DNA of 64,000 nt from Vibrio tubiashii (GTDB taxonomy: Bacteria; Pseudomonadota; Gammaproteobacteria; Enterobacterales; Vibrionaceae). The DNA lies in contig JRWQ01000011.1 in the NCBI GenBank assembly GCA_000775715.1, positions 372,001 through 436,000 on the forward strand, in the 5' to 3' direction. The notes below the pieces were generated by a model. The model was not told the origin of the DNA. It worked only from the letters and a program-made list of their open reading frames with translations, and searched no databases. The first letter of the stretch is position 1. Each line of letters starts with the position of its first letter. Of the stretch, positions 1 to 7,115 are shown piece by piece. The position numbers and the translations under genes are program-made.

Positions 1-2
1 TG

Positions 3-251
3 ATGAAATCTGGTTATGATCCTGCCCATCCCGCTGAAAACATTCGACAGCTCGTTGGGATGTTAGATAGCCAACAAGTGAGTGCGGTATTGGTCGCAGA
101 AGAAGTTTTCAAAGCGGCTTACCCTAATGACACCAGATACCAGATAACTCTCCAAGTCGAAAAAGAGTTTGGTGTGTACATTTCGAAGACATTTCTAGAA
201 AGTCATCCCCAGTTTATGGATGAGCTTAACGCGGCGATACGCGGCCAATAA
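3..251 (+). CDS. Hypothetical protein, possibly the C-terminal part of a longer protein
   Basis: This is an open frame of 82 codons beginning with ATG at the very edge of the window, so the true start may lie upstream. I do not recognise the family. The product is soluble-looking, with no signal peptide or membrane segment, and is rich in acidic and aliphatic residues typical of a helical domain. It is followed by a strong terminator hairpin at 266-295, which it shares with the convergent dsbA. No function is proposed. Confidence 0.55.
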   Translation: MKSGYDPAHPAENIRQLVGMLDSQQVSAVLVAEEVFKAAYPNDTRYQITLQVEKEFGVYISKTFLESHPQFMDELNAAIRGQ

Positions 252-265
252 CGGTGACCAAATAG

Positions 266-295
266 AAAGCCAGAGCAATATGCTCTGGCTTTTTA
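266..295. terminator. Bidirectional Rho-independent terminator
   Basis: A 9-bp perfect stem GCCAGAGCA / TGCTCTGGC with a 3-nt loop is followed by TTTTTA on the plus strand and preceded by AAA, giving U-rich ends in both directions. It sits between the convergent first gene and dsbA. Confidence 0.85.
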
Positions 296-312
296 TTGTC
301 GCTCACTCGCAC

Positions 313-912
313 TTAGAGCGTCAGAAGGTAGTTAACCAACTGGTTGTACTCTTCTGGTGAGCGAATCTTATCGGTTTTAACAATGTACTTATTGTTCACC
401 ACAACACCTGGAACACCCGTTAGCGTACTTTTAGCGAACTGCTTGTCGAAGCTGCGCTGCATAGAGTTGACGACAAAACTGTTGTAAGTCGCATCAAATT
501 TGGCGCCATCGATTCCGTTATCAATGAAAATTTGGCGTAACTCTTGTTCATCTCTTGGCGCTCGGCGCAAGTCATGGATTTGCTTGAACATTGCCGGAAC
601 CAAGGTTTTTTCTGCGTCTAGTGAAACCATGGTGGCGTAAGACTTAGCCATTGGCACCGCCATACTTCCACCCATAAAAGCAACGTGTACCTTTTCGAAC
701 TTCGCATTGTCTGGAAGCGAGTTTTTTAAGTTGTCTACGATTGGCTCAAATTGGTAGCAGTGAGGGCAGTAGAAAGAGAAAAACTCAGTGACTTTAGGTG
801 TGGTGGATTTCTCGGCGTCAAGTACCGTGTAGTGGGTACCTTCAGTGAATTGCGCTGCATGTGCAGCCACGGAAAATAGTAAGAATGACAAAAGAGTGAA
901 TAGCTTTTTCAT
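313..912 (-). CDS. dsbA: Periplasmic thiol:disulfide oxidoreductase DsbA
   Basis: This 199-residue protein has a signal peptide of about 19 residues (cleavage after AHA) and a thioredoxin fold with active site C49-P50-H51-C52. The cis-proline loop is TGVP with Pro168. Length and motif match DsbA/TcpG of Vibrio, which oxidises cysteine pairs in newly exported proteins and is recharged by DsbB. It is not next to the srkA (yihE) type kinase gene that usually accompanies the main gammaproteobacterial dsbA. It may therefore be a second DsbA paralogue or simply a rearranged locus. It lies downstream, on the same strand, of a Cys-rich exported protein that could be a client; that link is inference. 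Confidence 0.92.
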   Translation of the reverse strand: MKKLFTLLSFLLFSVAAHAAQFTEGTHYTVLDAEKSTTPKVTEFFSFYCPHCYQFEPIVDNLKNSLPDNAKFEKVHVAFMGGSMAVPMAKSYATMVSLDAEKTLVPAMFKQIHDLRRAPRDEQELRQIFIDNGIDGAKFDATYNSFVVNSMQRSFDKQFAKSTLTGVPGVVVNNKYIVKTDKIRSPEEYNQLVNYLLTL

Positions 913-1000
913 TGCTGAATCCTATAAAAATCTTATTTAACAAATAGCGTTAAGCTCTCAACACAACCACTGTGTAAAGAGGACAAGTTACAAATAAGAG

Positions 1001-1354
1001 TTAAGCGATAGGAGGGCGATACAAAGTACGCGCACGCGCGATAGCTTTGCCAATCTCATCTATGTTCAAAGGTGCCAAGGTAGACAGGGAAACGTAGGGT
1101 GTCGATATTGATTGTGAGTTAGTTAACTTAAGTAGGCAGCTAGAGCCACAACAGGAGTGTCCAGAAGCTTGGCTATACTCTTCTATCTTTAAGCACTTGA
1201 TAGGATTTAACTGATAGTGGTTTTCGCTACTGATTATCTTAGGAGAGATAGGCTCAAACAGTTGCTCATTAGCATGCACGCTGACCGCCGTACTACAGAG
1301 TATTAGCAGGCAAGCAAAAGTAAATGCAGAAAGAATTGAGCGACTAAATAACAA
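1001..1354 (-). CDS. Small exported cysteine-rich protein, unknown function
   Basis: The product is 117 residues with a clear signal peptide (hydrophobic core about residues 8-24, cleavage after VHA at 28). The mature part has a cluster SCCGSSC near residues 67-73, a further Cys before it, and ends in LYRPPIA. A terminal RPP motif of this kind occurs in small periplasmic proteins encoded beside metal-resistance genes (DUF2946/CzcI-like); I recall this only in general terms. The only usable start is TTG, with no strong ribosome site. It lies 72 bp downstream of the MarR gene and the CDF transporter gene on the same strand, so it is probably part of that metal-response cluster. A role in binding or sensing metal is inference. 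Confidence 0.65.
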   Translation of the reverse strand: MLFSRSILSAFTFACLLILCSTAVSVHANEQLFEPISPKIISSENHYQLNPIKCLKIEEYSQASGHSCCGSSCLLKLTNSQSISTPYVSLSTLAPLNIDEIGKAIARARTLYRPPIA

Positions 1355-1426
1355 CTGAGCAATCCATAATTGATAGAAGAGACAGCTTAGCTGAAATTAC
1401 ATGATTAAGGAACCGTAAACCTTTAT

Positions 1427-1843
1427 TTAGAACTCTCGATTCATGCTGTTTAGGCATCGCATCAGCACTTCAACCTCACTTGGTTCGATGTTGCGGGTAA
1501 GATCTGTGACTAAATCAAGGTGCAGTTGGTTGTGATGGCGATGAATCTCTTGGCCTTGTTCGGTTAGTGCAACGACAATTGCCCGTCTATCGGTTGGATG
1601 CGTTTGGCGCTCGATGAGATCTGCCTTGACCAGCTTTTCGATTTGTACCGTCAATGTGCCTGTGGTAATGCCAAGCTTTTCAGCCAGCTCTTTCATGCGC
1701 AGCGCACCATGGACCCCTAGCACTTCAATGGTGTGGGTTTGTGCTAGAGTGTATCCGGTCTCTTTTACCACCGACTGTTCCCATGATGACATCTTGTCGT
1801 AGAACTCGGTGAGTAATTGATTAAGCTTATCTAAGTTTTGCAT
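1427..1843 (-). CDS. MarR-family transcriptional regulator
   Basis: This 138-residue protein has a winged helix-turn-helix: a recognition-helix region around ELAEKLGITTGTLTVQIEKL, then the wing with the typical DRRA signature. This is the MarR layout of a dimer binding palindromic DNA and released by a ligand. The start overlaps the end of the CDF transporter gene by 13 bp, so the two are translated together and the regulator very likely controls the efflux gene. Two near-identical palindromes of TTTGA-N3-TCAAA form lie just upstream of the transporter gene (2747-2759 and 2780-2792) and are the obvious candidate operators. The inducer, probably a divalent metal, cannot be read from the sequence. 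Confidence 0.9.
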   Translation of the reverse strand: MQNLDKLNQLLTEFYDKMSSWEQSVVKETGYTLAQTHTIEVLGVHGALRMKELAEKLGITTGTLTVQIEKLVKADLIERQTHPTDRRAIVVALTEQGQEIHRHHNQLHLDLVTDLTRNIEPSEVEVLMRCLNSMNREF

Positions 1844-2733
1844 GTCTGTGCGCAGTTAACCTCAAGAGTAAGATGATGAATCTTATCAAACTTGCTGAGG
1901 ATTTGCTTGTATTCAGCAACACTCATATTGTTATTAGAAATTAACGAAATTGCGGCGGAGTAATGGTGTCCGCTAATCTGCCACATGTGGAAATCGCTAA
2001 CTTGGGCAAACGGTCTTAGTTCCTCGGTGATGGCGTTGCGATATTGCTGATCGATATTGGCATCAAGCAGCACAGGGCTTGTTTGGGCTAGTAAGTTAAA
2101 TGTCCATTTACCAATTACCAAGGCACCTACCACACCCATCAGTGCGTCTAACCAGTTCCAGCCATAAAGCTTACCGAAGATAAGAGCGACAATCGCGAGT
2201 ACAGATGTGAGGGCATCGGCCAAAACGTGCATATATGCTGCGCGCAGATTGTGGTCATGATGATCGTGCACATGCCCATGATCGTGATGATGGTGGTGTT
2301 CGCCAAGCAAAAACATACTCGCTACGTTAACCACTAAACCGAATATAGCGACCAAGATCGCTTCATTGAACTGAATTGTTTGTGGGTTAAATAGGCGGTG
2401 GATTGATTCTCCAGCCATCATCAAAGCGACGATACCCAAAGCAATAGCACTGGTGTATCCGCCGAGAACACTGACTTTCCCGGTGCCGAAAGAAAAGCGT
2501 TCACTATTGGCGTGCTTCTTAGCATAGCGGTAAGCGAAAAGTGTAATACAAAAAGCCGCTGCGTGAGTACCCATATGCCAGCCGTCCGCTAGCAGAGCCA
2601 TAGAGCCATAAATAGTCCCACAGACGATCTCAATAATCATTGCGGTAAGGGTGAGAAGAAGTACGTAAAAGGTGCGCTTTTCACCCTGGTGACTGTGCGA
2701 GTTGAAGTCGTGGTCGTGTTGAATATTGTTCAC
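1831..2733 (-). CDS. dmeF: Cation diffusion facilitator (DmeF-like) divalent metal efflux protein
   Basis: This 300-residue inner-membrane protein has about six transmembrane segments and the CDF fold. Metal-site residues are visible in segment 2 (D50 and H57 in ADGWHMGTH) and segment 5 (H169-x3-D173). Between segments 4 and 5 is a very His-rich loop (145-161), and the N-terminus also carries His/Asp pairs. The GWHMGTHA sequence is characteristic of the DmeF subgroup, which exports Co(II)/Ni(II) and related ions by proton antiport. A C-terminal cytoplasmic domain follows from about residue 215. It is the first gene of an operon with a MarR regulator rather than the DmeR/RcnR-type repressor often seen with dmeF. 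Substrate assignment is from family only. Confidence 0.85.
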   Translation of the reverse strand: MNNIQHDHDFNSHSHQGEKRTFYVLLLTLTAMIIEIVCGTIYGSMALLADGWHMGTHAAAFCITLFAYRYAKKHANSERFSFGTGKVSVLGGYTSAIALGIVALMMAGESIHRLFNPQTIQFNEAILVAIFGLVVNVASMFLLGEHHHHHDHGHVHDHHDHNLRAAYMHVLADALTSVLAIVALIFGKLYGWNWLDALMGVVGALVIGKWTFNLLAQTSPVLLDANIDQQYRNAITEELRPFAQVSDFHMWQISGHHYSAAISLISNNNMSVAEYKQILSKFDKIHHLTLEVNCAQTCKT

Positions 2734-2746
2734 AATGTCTCTTTGG

Positions 2747-2759
2747 TTTGATTGTCAAA
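2747..2759. promoter_or_regulatory. Candidate MarR operator, copy 1
   Basis: The palindrome TTTGATTGTCAAA (arms TTTGA/TCAAA, extended by G and C) lies 14 bp upstream of the dmeF-like start. It repeats at 2780, a 33-bp step or about three helical turns. The regulator encoded in the same operon is the likely ligand; this is inference. Confidence 0.6.
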
Positions 2760-2779
2760 CTATTTGATTTGAAGATTAG

Positions 2780-2792
2780 TTTGATAGTCAAA
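2780..2792. promoter_or_regulatory. Candidate MarR operator, copy 2
   Basis: The palindrome TTTGATAGTCAAA has the same arms as the copy at 2747 and a spacer differing at two bases. It is in phase with the first copy and lies where a promoter for the efflux operon would be expected. Confidence 0.6.
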
Positions 2793-2867
2793 GTATGTCA
2801 ATATGATTAAGCAACTGATTGAATGGTTTGGTCGAATTCTAGTTTGACTGGAGGAGGGATATTGTAA

Positions 2868-3467
2868 TTACCACACCAGTGATAAAGCGATGAGCAACAT
2901 GATAGTTCCAACTAAAAACTCGAGCACTTTCCATGCTTTAGGTTGACTGAATAGCGGGGCTAATAGTCTCGCGCCATATCCAAGCGAAAAGAAAAATACA
3001 AAAGAAGCACAGATTGCACCGTAGGCGAATAGCGACTGTTGCGGCTGATATTGGGTAGAGATAGATCCAAGCAGCACCACGGTGTCGAGATAGACATGTG
3101 GATTAAGCCAAGTGAATGCTAAACAGATTGATATTGATTTGAGCAACGAAGTATCGCTTGCTCCACTAGCTCCCATCCCATGATGGGCAGTAAACGCGGA
3201 TTTGAAACTGAGCAAGGCATACGCAGTGAGGAAAATAGCGCCGCCAAATCGAGCAATGGTTTCTATTTGCGGATACTGTTTAACGATGGCGCCAAAGCCT
3301 GCGACGCCGAAACTAATGAGTATCGCATCAGAGAACGCGCAAACCGCACAAATGATGAACACGTGTTGGTTCTTAAGCCCTTGCTTCAAGACAAACGCGT
3401 TCTGCGAACCGATGGCGAGAATTAGCGATAGCCCAAGGGAAAAACCGGCGAAGAAAGCTGACATCAT
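2868..3467 (-). CDS. LysE/ArgO-family amino-acid exporter
   Basis: This 199-residue membrane protein has about six hydrophobic segments. It opens with the LysE-type signature GLSLILAIGSQNAFVLKQG, containing the conserved GxQNAFV stretch. Length and motif fit ArgO (YggA), which exports arginine and its toxic analogues across the inner membrane. The gene stands alone on the minus strand, 30 bp from the DinB-like gene upstream, which it may share a transcript with. Arginine or lysine as substrate is a family-level prediction; no ArgP-like regulator is adjacent. Confidence 0.87.
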   Translation of the reverse strand: MMSAFFAGFSLGLSLILAIGSQNAFVLKQGLKNQHVFIICAVCAFSDAILISFGVAGFGAIVKQYPQIETIARFGGAIFLTAYALLSFKSAFTAHHGMGASGASDTSLLKSISICLAFTWLNPHVYLDTVVLLGSISTQYQPQQSLFAYGAICASFVFFFSLGYGARLLAPLFSQPKAWKVLEFLVGTIMLLIALSLVW

Positions 3468-3496
3468 TACTCCGTTAGTTTCGAATCAAAGTCACG

Positions 3497-4048
3497 CTAT
3501 TGGCTTAGGGCTTTTGAACCTTCGGGCACAATCATAGGCAGGTCTGTGCACCCAAAATCCACGCCCAGTTGGGCCAGAATCGCGGTAAGTTGCCCGCGAT
3601 GATGAGTTTGATGGTTAAAGATATGCTGACAGAACTCGCCAACATTACGCTTCATTTCATTACCTTCAGTTGTAATGTAAGTCACTTGTTGTTGACACAT
3701 TTCATCCGTGAAGGTTTTGGTCATATCAACGTAGATTTGATCAACGGTTGTACGCAGGATTTTTAGCTGATCTAGCGTGGTAACAAAGGTGTCGTGAATG
3801 CATTTTGCAGTAGGTAACTCGTTGCGTTGATTATCGCTTAAGTAATAGATCTCATTCGCGACCAAGCGCTGTAGCATGATCAAATCGCCAAATAGGATGT
3901 GGTTCCAGTGGTCCATCACTGTTGGGAAAAATGAATGGGTCTGTTGGTTGAGTTGTTCGATGCTGAGCTTTTCACAAACCTCTAAAAGTTGTGCATTCAT
4001 GCGCTGGTTGTATAGAGCCAGCATTCTGTAGCTTGAAGATAAATCCAT
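3497..4048 (-). CDS. DinB-fold (DinB/YfiT-like) putative metalloprotein
   Basis: The 183-residue product is a predicted four-helix bundle of the DinB family. The metal-binding histidines are visible in the pattern MDHWNHILFGD (H47/H50) near the N-terminus and NHQTHHRGQ near residue 145. Family members bind a divalent metal through three histidines, and some act as thiol-dependent S-transferases (bacillithiol, mycothiol); the role in proteobacteria is unclear. It has no signal peptide and is presumed cytoplasmic. It may be co-transcribed with the downstream LysE-type gene (30-bp gap). Confidence 0.85.
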   Translation of the reverse strand: MDLSSSYRMLALYNQRMNAQLLEVCEKLSIEQLNQQTHSFFPTVMDHWNHILFGDLIMLQRLVANEIYYLSDNQRNELPTAKCIHDTFVTTLDQLKILRTTVDQIYVDMTKTFTDEMCQQQVTYITTEGNEMKRNVGEFCQHIFNHQTHHRGQLTAILAQLGVDFGCTDLPMIVPEGSKALSQ

Positions 4049-4124
4049 TTGTCTTTCTCTTGTTATTATAGAAAGCTAACTCCTTAAGCTTTCTGTGTTT
4101 TTAGTCTCTGGTGTTGGCAGGGAA

Positions 4125-4154
4125 AGGCTGAATCCCAATCAGACGATTCAGCCT
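4125..4154. terminator. Hairpin downstream of the Hsp70 operon, possible terminator
   Basis: A perfect 10-bp inverted repeat AGGCTGAATC / GATTCAGCCT is separated by 10 nt. It lies in the 211-bp gap between the large Hsp70 gene and the DinB gene. On the minus strand the stem is followed only by TTTCCC, so it is a weak terminator at best; an RNA-stabilising role is also possible. Confidence 0.4.
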
Positions 4155-4259
4155 AGTGGAAAACTCCAGTCAAAGCGATCATCGTTGACAGCAATCTGTC
4201 TGTGATGATGACAAATGAGACTTTGCTACATAAATATCGCTTGAACCGGAGTGTTCTGT

Positions 4260-7067
4260 TTATTGAGTGACTAGAGTCAACCCACTAGGCAACGCATCAC
4301 CGAATACACGTTTAGACTCGCTTTCAGACAGTTCTTTTACCTCTTCAACCAAGCTTACCCATGATTCAGGTACTTTACTCTGTTTGAGTTTAGCTAGTAC
4401 TTGGCTTCTATAGTCATCAGAGATATCAAACAAGCGATCGCCTGTCTTACGACAGATCATCACCGCAGCAAAGGCGATCATTGGTTCTTTTTGCCAATTC
4501 TGTTCGAGTAGTTTAGGTAGCCACTGTTCAGCTTGTTCACGAGGAATCACGCTGTGTTGGCTGCCGTATAGCGGAGTGCGTGAGGCGAGCCTGCCTAGAG
4601 CCCACCAATGAGCTTGTTCGAATTGACTATGGTTGATGGCTTTGCTTAAACACCAAGAAGCGAGTAGAACCTTGTCTTCCACTTCAAGGTGTTCGAGTGA
4701 CGCTGCAAGCCGCACCATAGACTCATAACCCATATCTTGCGCAGTTTTTGCCGAGTGAGGGTTCTTCATCGCGCCCGGATGGAGGTACTTGGCGATGTCA
4801 GCCAAAATGTTCTCTTGCTGCTCTTGGCTCAATCCACCAGCGATGCGACGCCAGAATACCCACCAGTCTGTCCAACCTTGGTGGTTTTTAAACTGAATCC
4901 CTTGTTGGTAGAGCCCCCAAACTTGCTCAATGCGCCATGAATCGGTGGCATCACCAAACCCTGGACGAAGTGAGAACCCTGCTAGGCGCAGCCAGTTTTT
5001 CTCGTGTGGTTCTGAGCGACGGCGACGTTTACGTCCTAGAGCAAAGGCATCAAACAGTTGGCGCAGGGTGGTGAAGTCCCACTCATCGCGCTTACCCAGT
5101 TTGCGTTCTAGCTCTTTAGCCAGAGTCTTGATCTCTTTTGAATCTGCACTCTTCTTGTTGCCGCTATAGATGCGAGAAATCAGCTCTTTACATTCTGGTA
5201 GGCGAGGGTGCAGGTTCTGTTCAATCTGCTCGTCCGCTTGTTGGTTACGGACTTCAAACTCCAGTTCCCAACGCTTATTGTCATCCTCAACATGGACACA
5301 CTCCATTTTCAGGGTGCCGACTTCGGTTAGCTGGCAAGCGAGCTGAACTTCCACGCGCTCTTTTTGGTTGGCCTGTAGCTCTACACCTTCGCCTTCTAAA
5401 GTCGAAATATACGGCGGCAAAGGCGCGAACAAATCTGGGTCAATGTCCACCATGATGCCATTCTGAATCGCAGTGTTGTTAGACAGCGTATCGTGGGTTG
5501 TGGTCAGCAGGTTAAAACGAACCGGCTCGCCTAATGTCAATGAGAACCGGCGACCGCTCAGCCTGATTTCGTGACCCTCTTCCGTGCCTTTCGACAGTAG
5601 ACATAGCGCCTTACCAATTTTGTTTTTCTCTTGCAGGTGGAGGAAATAAGAGCGGGCAGCACCGCCACCAATTTTTAGTTGTGCGCCGCGGCGAGCTTTA
5701 TTAAACGCCACCGCGCCTAGTGCAACCGACCAATCTGGGTGAGGGTTATCGAGCACCGTTACATTGTCACCACGCCAGTTGCCAAGTAACTGTGTTACGC
5801 GTTCGGTGACAAGTTCACTATTAAATACACCACCATTGAGCAGTAAAGCAACGGGAATCGCAGGTTTGTTGGTGTCTTGTTGATTCAGGGCAGCCATTGA
5901 GACTTGTTGATGCTGGCTTAAGAACTCAGCAACATGTTTACTCACTGCAGGATCGGCCACATAAGGCAAGCCGAATTCAACCACGGCACTACGTCGCTTA
6001 TCCGGTGTGTCATTAAAATCTGAAAGCGGGAAGAAACCGTCGAGCGCAATTTGATGCACTTCCTGTTTAGAAAGGCCAATACTCTTGGTGCCGCCAAGCA
6101 GTTTAGAACCACTACCGAGCATCGTGATTTTTACTTCTTCGGGCGCATTGGCTGAGAGTAAGTTCTCTTTGGCTTTACGGGTTTGCTGAATTAGCTTGGT
6201 TAAACTGGCTGCGTTGAGCTTTTTACTTTGATTAAATCGTTGCTCTGCAAGGTGAGCCAAGGCGAGGTCGAGGTTGTCACCACCTAACATCAAGTGTTCA
6301 CCAACACCAATGCGGTCAAGTGCTAGCTCACCTTGGTCGAATTTAGCTTCAATCAAGCTTAAATCGGTTGTACCACCACCAACGTCACAGACTAAGATCA
6401 GTGGTAAATCTTTAAGCTCGTCAGCAGCACTTTGCTGGTGGCGTGCATACCAGTCGTAGCAGACAGCTTGAGGCTCTTCGAGCAGGACAATCTTGTTTAA
6501 GCCGGCAAGTTGCGCCGCTTCAAGTGTCAGTTTGCGAGCAGTTTCGTCAAATGAGGCCGGAACCGTGACGACCACATCTTGGTCTTCGAGCTTATTGCTT
6601 GGGTTACGGTAGTTCCATGCAAGACGAATGTGGTTGAGGTAGCTCGCGCTGGCAATCACAGGGGAGACTTTATCAACATCTGTTGCACCTGCCCAAGGCA
6701 GAATATTTGAGCTACGGTCTACCGCTTGATGTGAGAGCCAGCTTTTGGCACTGGAGACCTGACGACCTTCGACTTTAGCGCCAAGCTCGCGAGCCCATTC
6801 GCCAACAATCACTTGGCTAATATCACCGGACACGGGCGTGTTGTCCCATGGCAGTGTTAAATCGGAGGGTGACACTTGCCCTGCCGCAGGATGATAGCGG
6901 AAAGAGGGCAGCAGCGGCTTACGAACCACTTCGCCAGGGCCAATTAGCTGGTCTATTTCAAACAGGGAGACGGCAGAGTTTTGTAGGTCATCGGTAATCT
7001 CACAGAATGCGACAACCGTGTTGGTTGTACCTAAATCAATACCGACTAAGAATCGAGGAGATGCCAT
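4260..7067 (-). CDS. Large Hsp70-family ATPase with C-terminal extension (DUF3731-type)
   Basis: This 935-residue protein starts with an Hsp70/actin-type nucleotide-binding domain: phosphate-1 loop GIDLGTTNT (9-17), VTVPASFD (167-174), LLEEPQ (195-200) and phosphate-2 loop DVGGGTTDLS (228-237). After the ATPase and a short beta-rich region there is a long helical extension with an RKRRRRS basic patch and Trp-rich stretches (about 640-900). It does not look like the DnaK substrate-binding domain and I assign it to the DUF3731 type. There is no EEVD-like tail. It is the last gene of an operon behind another Hsp70-like gene and a DUF2760 gene, with a ribosome site AAGGTGA before the ATG. A hairpin at 7090-7109 separates it from the gene upstream. 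A chaperone role is inferred from the ATPase only; client and co-chaperone are unknown. Confidence 0.88.
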   Translation of the reverse strand: MASPRFLVGIDLGTTNTVVAFCEITDDLQNSAVSLFEIDQLIGPGEVVRKPLLPSFRYHPAAGQVSPSDLTLPWDNTPVSGDISQVIVGEWARELGAKVEGRQVSSAKSWLSHQAVDRSSNILPWAGATDVDKVSPVIASASYLNHIRLAWNYRNPSNKLEDQDVVVTVPASFDETARKLTLEAAQLAGLNKIVLLEEPQAVCYDWYARHQQSAADELKDLPLILVCDVGGGTTDLSLIEAKFDQGELALDRIGVGEHLMLGGDNLDLALAHLAEQRFNQSKKLNAASLTKLIQQTRKAKENLLSANAPEEVKITMLGSGSKLLGGTKSIGLSKQEVHQIALDGFFPLSDFNDTPDKRRSAVVEFGLPYVADPAVSKHVAEFLSQHQQVSMAALNQQDTNKPAIPVALLLNGGVFNSELVTERVTQLLGNWRGDNVTVLDNPHPDWSVALGAVAFNKARRGAQLKIGGGAARSYFLHLQEKNKIGKALCLLSKGTEEGHEIRLSGRRFSLTLGEPVRFNLLTTTHDTLSNNTAIQNGIMVDIDPDLFAPLPPYISTLEGEGVELQANQKERVEVQLACQLTEVGTLKMECVHVEDDNKRWELEFEVRNQQADEQIEQNLHPRLPECKELISRIYSGNKKSADSKEIKTLAKELERKLGKRDEWDFTTLRQLFDAFALGRKRRRRSEPHEKNWLRLAGFSLRPGFGDATDSWRIEQVWGLYQQGIQFKNHQGWTDWWVFWRRIAGGLSQEQQENILADIAKYLHPGAMKNPHSAKTAQDMGYESMVRLAASLEHLEVEDKVLLASWCLSKAINHSQFEQAHWWALGRLASRTPLYGSQHSVIPREQAEQWLPKLLEQNWQKEPMIAFAAVMICRKTGDRLFDISDDYRSQVLAKLKQSKVPESWVSLVEEVKELSESESKRVFGDALPSGLTLVTQ

Positions 7068-7089
7068 AGGTCACCTTAAACGTAAAACA

Positions 7090-7109
7090 ACGGCACCCAA
7101 AGGTGCCGT
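7090..7109 (-). terminator. Intercistronic hairpin, partial terminator between the two Hsp70-like genes
   Basis: A perfect 8-bp stem ACGGCACC / GGTGCCGT with a 4-nt loop lies in the 48-bp gap between the two Hsp70-like genes. On the minus strand it is followed by TGTTTTAC, resembling a leaky Rho-independent terminator. It could lower expression of the large Hsp70 relative to the first two genes. Confidence 0.55.
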
Positions 7110-7115
7110 AGATGG

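Noticed and set aside
3180..3537. Two plus-strand frames opposite the LysE-type gene
   Set aside because: They are antisense to a gene with strong transporter features and have no support.
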